From Gamarada debralockiae (lineage: Eukaryota; Ascomycota; Leotiomycetes; Helotiales; Hyphodiscaceae), in NCBI GenBank assembly GCA_002803225.1, contig NXFV01000629.1, positions 1 through 31,223 on the forward strand: a stretch of 31,223 bases of DNA, given 5' to 3'. The notes beneath the pieces are model-generated. The model searched no databases. It saw only the letters and a program-made list of their open reading frames with translations, and was not told the origin of the DNA. Every line of letters begins with the position of its first letter. The first letter of the stretch is position 1. Of this stretch, positions 23,827-31,223 are shown one piece after another. Made by a program: the position numbers and the translations under genes.

Positions 23827-25719
23827 ATGGCATACAACAACGCCGTTGAAGAATTCCGAGATGACGAGTATCCAATGATGAAAGGTAAGTAGCTACTGGT
23901 CCTCAACTGGGCTCAAGCTGATGAGGCGTTTGCAGGAAGAGTTTATCTGGATCATGGTGGTACCACCATCTACTCGAGATCGCTGATTGAAGCCTTCTCC
24001 GAAATGATGGTCAATAATCTTTACGGAAATCCTCACTCGGCATCTGACCCTGCAAAATTGTCAGGTCATGTTGTCGATTCGATTCGAGAAAAGATTTTGT
24101 ACTTCTTCAAGGCGGACCCAGAGCACTTTGATCTCATCTTCACAGCTAATGCTACTGCAGCCATTAAATTGGTTGCAGAGAGCTTCAGAGACCTTGCTGC
24201 AGCCAGTTCGATATCCGGTACTTTCTGGTATGGCTACCACAAAGATTCTCACACCAGCGTTGTGGGAGTTCGAGAGTACACCGATGGCAATCACCATTGC
24301 TTTGGTAGTGACCGGGAGGTTGAAGAATGGTTGAATGGATACCCAACACGTATCAACTCCTCCAATGACGATGCTCTCCCTGGTCTCTTCGCCTATCCAG
24401 GCCAGTCAAACATGACAGGACGTCGACTCCCGTTGTCATGGACCAGCAAGCTCCGCCAGTCAACCAAAGCCCATCACCAAAACACCCACTCGTTACTCGA
24501 TGCCGCTGCACTAGCAACCACTACTCAACTGGACCTCAGTGATCCTGATACTGCACCCGATTTCACGGCACTCTCGTTCTACAAGATATTTGGATTTCCA
24601 GACTTGGGAGCCCTCATTGTCCGCAAGAAATCCGGCCACATTCTATCTTGGAGACGGTATTTTGGCGGCGGTACTGTCAATATGGTGACTGTATTCCACG
24701 AGGCAACAGTACAACGCAAGAACGACGCGCTACACGAGGGACTCGAAGATGGTACTCTTCCGTTCCATAGTATCATGGCTTTGGGTTGCGCCATTGACGC
24801 TCACAAGAAGTTGTACGGCTCGATGAAAGCCATATCTCGTCACACCTCATTCCTTGGACATCGCCTCTACACCCGTCTCTCAGGCCTCTGTCATTACAAC
24901 GGCCGCCCGGCCTGCGTCATCTACAACGATGTAGCCGACCCATATCCTTACACGGATCCATCAAAGCAAGGCGCTATGATAGCTTTCAATGTCGTACGTG
25001 CCAATGGCAGCGCTGTCAGATATTCAATAGTAGAGCAATTAGCAAACGACAGAAACATCTATCTTCGTTCTGGTGGTCTCTGCAACCCAGGTGGAATCGC
25101 TAGTCATCTCAAGGTCGAGCCATGGCAGTTCAAGCGTGCGTGGTCTGCTGGACATAAGTGCGGAGAGCCCGGCGACTTGGAGATTATCGGTGGAAAGCCA
25201 ACGGGAGTTGTGAGGGCCAGTTTGGGTGCTATGAGCACTATACGTGATGTGGACATCTTCATCGCCTTCCTATCGGACACGTTTGTCGAGCATGCTAGCG
25301 AAGGGTTGGTACCCCCTCCGAAAATCGAAGTTCCAAGTCGTGCTGCGTCCAGAAATGACGTCCAGGACCACCGCAGAGATGCCAGTTTCTATTTCGATGC
25401 TAAGGGTCGGGTTGCGCCTCATCCGCCACAGCAAGTCACACATCAGCCAAGTGCGTTGAGTTTGAAGCCGAAGCAGCATGGCTTACGCACGAAAAGATCC
25501 TTCTTCACGCGCAAGAGCTTCGAGACGAATCGAATTGCAGCGAGTAAAGCATCTCCAGGTGCGTCGGAATTCAGTGGAAGTACGTTTACGCCCGAAGATG
25601 CGGAGTTGCAAGAGTTGGCCAAGCAGAGCATATTGGGGGAGGACAGATCAGGTGGTAATAAGGGCAAGACGGGCCTGAGATTCTGGAAGGGAAGTGGATC
25701 GAAACCAGTAGTAACATGA
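23827..25719 (+). CDS. NifS-like PLP protein related to molybdenum cofactor sulfurase N-terminal domain (no MOSC domain)
   Basis: Exons 23827-23884 and 23936-25719 join in phase (51-nt intron) to give 613 residues. The ATG lies in GCCACCATGG. The start reads EEFRDDEYPMMKGRVYLDHG, then GGTTIYSRSLIEAF and LYGNPHSASDP, the signature opening of molybdenum-cofactor sulfurases (class V aminotransferase fold). Further motifs are FTANATAAIKLVAE, the PLP lysine K236 in TALSFYKIFGFPDLG, and a Cys-containing loop LRSGGLCNPGG (C402). The family moves sulfur from cysteine to the Moco of xanthine-dehydrogenase-type enzymes. Full-length eukaryotic enzymes add a C-terminal MOSC domain; here the fold ends near residue 460 and a basic, Ser-rich, apparently disordered tail follows, ending KPVVT. 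It may be a stand-alone desulfurase-like paralogue; the target is unknown. Confidence 0.88.
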
Positions 25720-26327
25720 AAGGCATGTGTATGGAGGACTTACTTGATGGCATTTGCATAAGGCGCTGGAGGAGTTAATTATTGGTATGCATTGGGCTAG
25801 AGTTAAACTGTGTCAGGGATATTGTAGGTTTTTAGACCTACATTACTATCAGAATTACATATTGGACACAGATATTCTAGTTAGACCCTTAATGTATTTT
25901 TTTTTTTGAACTGGATAATCCCGCTACTGCCCAAGAGTGAATGTCCAATGAAAAGAGCCTTTGAGCTTGCTCCACCTACTTGCGAATAGCACATAGCTTC
26001 GTATCCCACTTCCACAAAATCAAAAGGCGTCACAAATCACTTTGTCATTGCAGCTTGAACCGATTCAATTCGTAGCCAATGCTCCAATACGTAACATGTC
26101 GCTCTTCACTGCCCACAAATATGCCTGCTATGCCACAACTGATTCTCCTCACCCAGTCGGTCTTAACCCATCCCAAAAACATCAATCACGAGAACGCCAT
26201 ACGCCATCCCGCTTACCCGGTCCACGTTTATCGACAACCACAGCCGTAACAGCTCTACAAGCTCGCACGCGTATGAGGTCCATCGAGGCTATCGCTGCCT
26301 GTATACATCTCGCAATTCGATTGATTG
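25720..26327. other. Convergent intergenic region
   Basis: This gap holds the 3' ends of the sulfurase-like gene and of the small V-ATPase subunit gene. It includes a T-run at about 25897-25907. A 123-codon frame from 26042 overlaps the small gene antisense and has no recognisable features. Confidence 0.5.
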
Positions 26328-26792
26328 TCAAGAGAGACTTATTGCTCCTCGTCGGTTCTCGCGTATGTGTAGGTAGGCTTGGAAACTGCAGCCTACAAGG
26401 AAAACCTGTTTGAATTCTCATCAGCCAAGATCTCACATCAGAGCCACCTCTAACCTGGGATTTCCATTGGGGAGTAGAAGGGTATGGATTATCTGCAGAT
26501 ATTGGGAAGGAGACGTACAGCGTAGACGATAACAGCAGAGAACACTGTAGCAGCGACAGCAGGACCTTGGCTGACTGGCGGGTCTTTCGTCGAGCCCATC
26601 AGGGAGTGGTGGTTTGATTTGAAGAGAGCGCCGATTACAGAGAGGATTACGATTGCGAAGACTGAGATCACGATGCTGCATCCATCTTCGTCAGCTCATG
26701 TCCGTTTTAGAGATCGTGAGGCGTGGTGAGGGATTTGGTGGAGGGGGTAGCTACCATGACCATGCTTGCATTACTCCTACGACGGGCTTCAT
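26328..26792 (-). CDS. V-ATPase subunit f homologue (Ypr170w-B / RNase-kappa family), 90 residues
   Basis: Three exons: 26792-26755, 26675-26519 and 26405-26328, separated by introns of 79 and 113 nt, all in phase; 90 residues, close to the yeast protein's length. It begins MKPVVGVMQAWSC and continues into a first membrane helix (IVISVFAIVILSVIGALF). A short lumenal loop follows (NHHSLMGSTKDPP...GPAVAATV), then a second helix (FSAVIVYAVFLVGCSFQAYL) and a basic tail. The NHxSxxGS...GPAVAxTV pattern and two-helix layout match yeast Ypr170w-B as I know it, a small subunit in the V-ATPase Vo membrane sector related to animal RNase kappa. It would be a vacuolar/endomembrane proton-pump component. 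The ORF is split so finely that only exon 2 is visible as an open frame. Function is inferred from family similarity. Confidence 0.87.
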
Positions 26793-28339
26793 CTTTGCGG
26801 TTGGCGACGAGAGACTACTGGAGATAGCGGACTGGCGGATTATAGGAGAGGGACGGAGAAGCTTTGCTGGAGTGAAGAAGCTGCGAGGAAGATCGCTTGC
26901 AGTGACGAGGAGCTTTGAGCGTAAGGCAGCAACTTAATGTAAGCGACAAGGCCAAAATTCCTTGGCGGAGTGGAGTTTTGGACCAAAGTCACGTTGAAGT
27001 TTCTCGAACAACAATCTTCCTTCAATTGTTTTATCTAAGACTGTAAATACCCTCATACTCTCCTCGACTTTGTTGATAAAGTCACGATAATCCCATTTTC
27101 CACCCAAGATGCGTTATAGAGAAGTAGGATGCTCGCAGTCAAGTACTTTACAGCGCTGCATCCAGTGCCCAAGTGCGTCACATGGAAACGGCAATCACGG
27201 ATTAAAAACGAACGAAGGGGTGGTATGATCAGGTCGATGAATGAGTTTGTTTTTCCCTATCAGCTGAAGTGCGAAAAAGCAAATGTCGCATTGGTTTTGT
27301 TCTTGTTCCCAGTCTACCACCGAAACTTTCAACAAGTACTCTGAGAGTTGCCTATTTTCTAGATGCGTTCTGAACCTATATTCTTTGGCTGCCAACAAAA
27401 CAGTCAGAAAGAAGTCCTCAGAGTTCAGTAGAGCAATTAGCACCTACCTTTTGATTGTTGTTGCCTCGCTACCCTCGCATTCCGTGATCAAAATCAGCCA
27501 GTTGCTGCTCTATCGCAGCTTTGTGGCCCGTAGCTGAGACCGGGCAGCCTCGAACAAGTCGCTCAGCTAGAGTGTGTGTCGTATAAATAAAAGTACTGAG
27601 CATGCCTGACCCCGAGCGATTGTTGCACGGCTGATATAAAGATTGCCATCTACATAAAAGTAAGCCTCTAGAAGATCGGAATGAGAGAATGCTAATTACT
27701 CTGGATGCATTCTCATTGCTCCTAAAGCCGAATTTTGGCCTTCAAACCTCGGGTGATTCCTATGGGTTTCTCAGTAAGCACCGGCTCCTATGTCTTTAGT
27801 CAGAACGAAAGGGAGTCTAGTCGCTACCTTGGTGGCTCTCCTGAATGTCGCAGTACAATGACTGACTTTAAGCGCTGGGAGAACGAAACTTTCAACTTGA
27901 GAGTCAAATTTTGAGAAGGATGGGCTTGCAAGATCGATCTTAGAGAAAAGGACATCTGACGTGGTATGTAGGCAGGAAGGAAGCAATATCTTGATTCACA
28001 ATCAATGATACACGCGTAGAGCTTCGCTATTAGTCAAACTGAGAGAGCTTTCCTTGCTTATATTTTTTTTTGGCCATTTTCTTCTGCTCCGGACAGCCCC
28101 TCCATAGGCCCGGCATTCAAAGAGGCATTACTGAATGCTTCCTTCTGGAGTACTGGTACTTGTTTTTCGCGAAATTGTATTGCATCGCCCAACTGATCGT
28201 TGTTGAAAGTTTTCATGATATTTAGACAAATGGCTCCTTGAAGTATCCTCTAGCAAAAATCTTAACCCTTCCGCCGTGGGGTAAATTTGGCCTGGCGGGG
28301 CACACAAACGCCACGTCTGTACGAAATCGGCATCCATAG
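26793..28339. other. Intergenic region, no gene seen
   Basis: This 1.5-kb gap lies upstream of the small V-ATPase subunit gene and to the left of the retroelement remnant. Open frames are short and featureless. It includes a T-run near 28064-28072. No tRNA or LTR could be recognised. Confidence 0.45.
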
Positions 28340-30933
28340 GGAGCAACTAACTCAGTTGCCCAGTTTGTGCGAGTGGTAATGCGTATCCTCGACGACCTTT
28401 CCCTCATATTGCCATGCCATTCCTGGATGATGTTGGAGTCAAGGGCCCATATACCACCTACGATGATGAGGAGGCTCTTCCTGGAGTCAGAAGATATGTG
28501 TTCGAACACATCCAGAATCTGGACAAAACCATGGACCGGATCGAGCGTGCAGGAGCTTGTATTGGAGCCAAGTCTCAGATCTGCCACAATGGGATGAATG
28601 TCGTTGGGTTCATTTGTGGATACAATAGTCGAACCCCTTCTACCTCCAAGGTAATCAAGATTCTCGAATGGCCGCCTTATCGGAATGTCATTGAGGGTAG
28701 AGCCTTCATTAGTGTCTGTGTGTATTATCGAATCCGGATCAAGGACTTTGTTATCATTGCGGCTCCGATTTACGAGATGTTCAGGAAGGGTGTGAAGTGG
28801 AACTGGGGTGTTAAACAAGATCAGGCCATGGACGCTCTCAAAACGGCACTTACCACGGCACCTGCGTTGTGCAAGATCCAATACGGACCAGGATGGGGTG
28901 AGATCTATATCGGGGTAGATGCAAGTCTTGAAGGATAGGGAGGTATCATGGGACAATTCGACAAAGATAGCGAACGAAGGGTTTCTCGATATAAGAGCAG
29001 GCTTTGGAATAAGGCAGAGCGCAATTACGATGCCACAAAGAGGGAATGTAGGGGAGTCCTCAAGTACCTTAAGAGACTTCGATATTGGCTGTATGGGGTC
29101 CACTTTATCCTGGAGACTGATGTGGAGGTTCTTGTTGCTCAGCTCAATCGTGCTGCTACTAATCTTCCTGGAGCTCTTGTTACTCGATGGATTGCATGGA
29201 TTTGGATGTTTGACTTCGAAGTTCGGCATGTAAAGGGAAAGACACATACTGCTACTAATGGACTTTCCAGACGGCCCCGGACAGAGTCTGATGATCTCGA
29301 TGAGTAATATAAAGGGGATATTGATGATTGGATTGCAGCTGAGTTAGACTATCTTGGAATTTCGACTTCGTCTGTTGAGGAGGAAGAGCCCTTAGATAAT
29401 GGGTATTCAGAGTATTCACAGAACCTTGCTCGATTTTTGACGACCTTGAAGAAGCCTACTAGTATGTCTCGAGTAGAGTTCCGTGCTCTCAAAAGGGAGG
29501 CTACTAAGTACAGTGTTCGGGATCGACGATTATAGAGGAATGCTACCAAAGCCTTCCCACCCAGACTACTGGTTAATTCCGACGAGCACCGCGCAGAGTT
29601 ACTTGAAGCTCTTCATGATGAAGTTAGCCACAGAGGAAGAGAAAGCACGTACGCCAGGCTAGTAGCCCGGTATTTCTGGAATAGGATATATCTCGATATC
29701 AAGAAGTATATAGATAGCTACAAGGAGTGTCAGTTCAAGTCAAAGACCTGCCTGGAAGAGGCCTTGTTTCCAACTCGAGCCAGCTAATTGTTTACGGACC
29801 TAGTTATCGACGTTGTGTATCCGCCTAATGCAGATGGATATACTAGTCTAGTCATCTGTCGAGATAAGCTTTCCGGATGGCTAGAAGCTCGAGCTCTTCG
29901 TGTTGTTACTGCTAAGACAATTGCGGATTTCATTTGGCAAGATGTCATATGCCGGCATGGACTGTTTGGAAGGATAACTGTCGATGGAGGTTCAGAATTC
30001 AAGGGAGAGGTTATCGAAATCCTTCGAAGATACGGAGTGAAACGGGTTCAGATATTAGCGTACAACGCTCAAGCAAACGGGAAGAGTGAAGAAGGACACA
30101 AGCAGATCTTGAACGCTCTCATGACTCTTACTGTAGGTAGTAAGTACAAATGGCCTCGATATCTCCACTCAGTATTGTTTACTGAACACACTTTGATCCA
30201 CAGACCAACTGGGCACACCTTATTTTACCTTGTGTATGGCCGCGAAGCTGTGCTGCCAATCGAGACGAAGTACCTAACCTGGAGAACCCTCGGCTGGAAT
30301 AACATCTATACACATAAAGAACTGTTAGTTGTTCGGGCTAGACAGCTTGAAATGCGAGATGAAGATGTCCAAGAAGCAATGGCCAAGCAGACTCGGAAGC
30401 GTCAGGAAGGACAAGAGTACTGGGACGAGACTTACAATATCCGGAAAGAACCTATCAATGCTAGAGATACTGTTCTTTATTATGATACCTTCACAGTAGA
30501 TCGGGATAAGTCGAAGACCACAAAGCTTAGCTGGAGATGGCTTGGACTATACCGAGTGGCAACTACGGAAAGCGTGAAGGGAGTCTACACATTAGAAGAC
30601 ATAGATAGGGCCAAGCTAAGAGGAACCTTTTCTGGGAATCAGCTGAAGAAGTTTGTTGAGCGTGATCGATACTTTCGAGCTTCTGATGAAGTGGTTGTTA
30701 ATGTTAAGAAAGAAGAACGACAGGCAAAGGCTAAGAAGGAGGTCTAAGAACTTGAAGAGGAAGAAGCTCAGGCTGGCACCTTAGAGCAGGAACTTGAGGA
30801 AGTTGAGGGAGAAGAAGAAGGAGTAGGAGTTGATGAGCCCCTGGAACGAGAACGAAAAATCATGGTTCAACTACCCAGAATTTCAGAACGAAGGAAGGCG
30901 CAGTATGTTCGGTTCCCTAGAGACTGGGAATAA
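28340..30933 (+). pseudogene. Broken gypsy Pol (RT - RNase H - integrase)
   Basis: The RT remnant has the FLDD active-site box at 28420-28431 after a frameshift near 28400. RNase H spans about 28890-29280 (YIGVDAS, TKRECRGVLKYL, HVKGKTHTATNGLSRRP). A zinc-binding H..H..C..C segment near 29610-29735 has lost one Cys (Tyr at 29719-29721). The integrase core has Asp at 29809, Asp at 29983 (TVDGGSEF) and the Glu pair at 30088-30093 after NGKS, so the D,D,E triad survives. A C-terminal segment, KLSWRWLGLYRVA...GTFSGNQLKKF, closes the protein. From 28414 to 30933 the frame never shifts, but it is cut by stops at 28936, 29305, 29533, 29785 and 30745. It cannot give a functional polyprotein. Confidence 0.88.
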
Positions 30934-30955
30934 GTGGGACGCAAGGTGGGGGCAG

Positions 30956-31204
30956 TGATGAAGGAGCTGAGAGGGAAAAACGACAGAGGGTTCAACTAAG
31001 CAACAATCTCAATACACACAAGACAGCGAAATTGACGACTCCGACGAGAATTCGACCACAAGAGCCTAGAACAGCCTAGTCAAGCAAGACTTGTTCTTGA
31101 CCCCTTTTTGAGTGTAGTGCCAAGACACCACACAAAGACAGCCCTCCGAAGAGAACTGCCGGGGCGGGAACTCAATTCCATCGTACCGAAAACAGCGTGT
31201 TACA
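30956..31204 (+). repeat. Candidate 3' LTR of the gypsy remnant
   Basis: The sequence starts TGATGAAGG directly after a G-rich tract (GCAAGGTGGGGGCA) and ends GTGTTACA, giving the TG...CA termini of an LTR about 249 bp long. It follows the Pol stop by only ~20 bp. There is no second LTR in the window to compare with, so the ends are a guess. Confidence 0.3.
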
Positions 31205-31223
31205 ATTCCCCTAACTTAGCGTC

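Larger units (their letters stand above)
28340..31204 (+). mobile_element. 5'-truncated, inactivated Ty3/gypsy-type LTR retrotransposon
   Basis: Similarity to gypsy Pol begins abruptly at about 28340 (GATNSVAQFVRVVMRIL) within the reverse transcriptase. It continues through RNase H and integrase to a natural stop at 30931. Domain order RT-RNase H-integrase is that of Ty3/gypsy, not copia. Gag, protease and the first part of RT are absent, as is a left LTR. A G-rich tract (about 30941-30954) followed by a TG-starting sequence is a candidate polypurine tract and 3' LTR start. The right boundary is uncertain because the window ends nearby. Confidence 0.85.

Noticed and set aside
18707..25719. 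Secondary-metabolite gene cluster around the P450
   Set aside because: No polyketide synthase, NRPS, terpene cyclase, transporter or regulator is present; the neighbours have unrelated roles.
26042..26413. 123-codon plus-strand frame
   Set aside because: It partly overlaps exon 3 of the V-ATPase subunit gene on the other strand and shows no protein features.
28222..29247. 341-codon open frame on the minus strand
   Set aside because: It lies antisense to the gypsy Pol remnant, whose sense strand has clear RT and RNase H motifs; the antisense product resembles nothing.

Overview
The window looks like nuclear DNA of a filamentous ascomycete (Pezizomycotina). The coding regions are broken by many short introns (about 47-80 nt, GT...AG). 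There is a full-length cell-wall alpha-1,3-glucan synthase, a GPI-anchored alpha-glucanotransferase of the type found in alpha-glucan-making moulds, wide intergenic gaps, and a decayed Ty3/gypsy retroelement whose stop codons look like RIP (repeat-induced point mutation). The exact class cannot be fixed from the sequence; a leotiomycete-like fungus is only a guess.

Layout. 1-1598 (+): 3' part of a Pro/Ser/Thr-rich repetitive cell-wall protein with a GPI-type tail. 2852-4502 (-): a four-exon dehydrogenase of the 6-phosphogluconate/beta-hydroxyacid type. 5049-12413 (-): a seven-exon alpha-1,3-glucan synthase of 2340 residues. 12414-15647: a 3.2 kb gene-free gap between divergent genes. 15648-17836 (+): a seven-exon, GPI-anchored GH13 protein of 558 residues resembling AgtA/AmyD. 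18707-19510 (-): an uncharacterised Ala/Gly-rich protein with an Arg/Ser tail. 20535-22279 (+): a two-exon cytochrome P450. 23827-25719 (+): a two-exon NifS-like protein related to the N-terminal part of molybdenum-cofactor sulfurase. 26328-26792 (-): a tiny three-exon gene for a 90-residue membrane protein matching V-ATPase subunit f (yeast Ypr170w-B, RNase-kappa family). About 28340 to the right edge: a 5'-truncated, inactivated gypsy-type retrotransposon, perhaps with its 3' LTR.

The clearest functional unit is the divergent pair at 5-18 kb. The synthase makes and exports alpha-1,3-glucan, and the GPI-anchored glucanotransferase probably acts on the alpha-1,4-linked part of that polymer at the cell surface. 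The same pairing is known from Aspergillus species. The repetitive GPI protein at the left edge would also sit in the wall. The remaining genes look like unrelated single genes rather than a biosynthetic cluster. All exon boundaries were assigned by eye from splice sites, reading phase and protein-family continuity.
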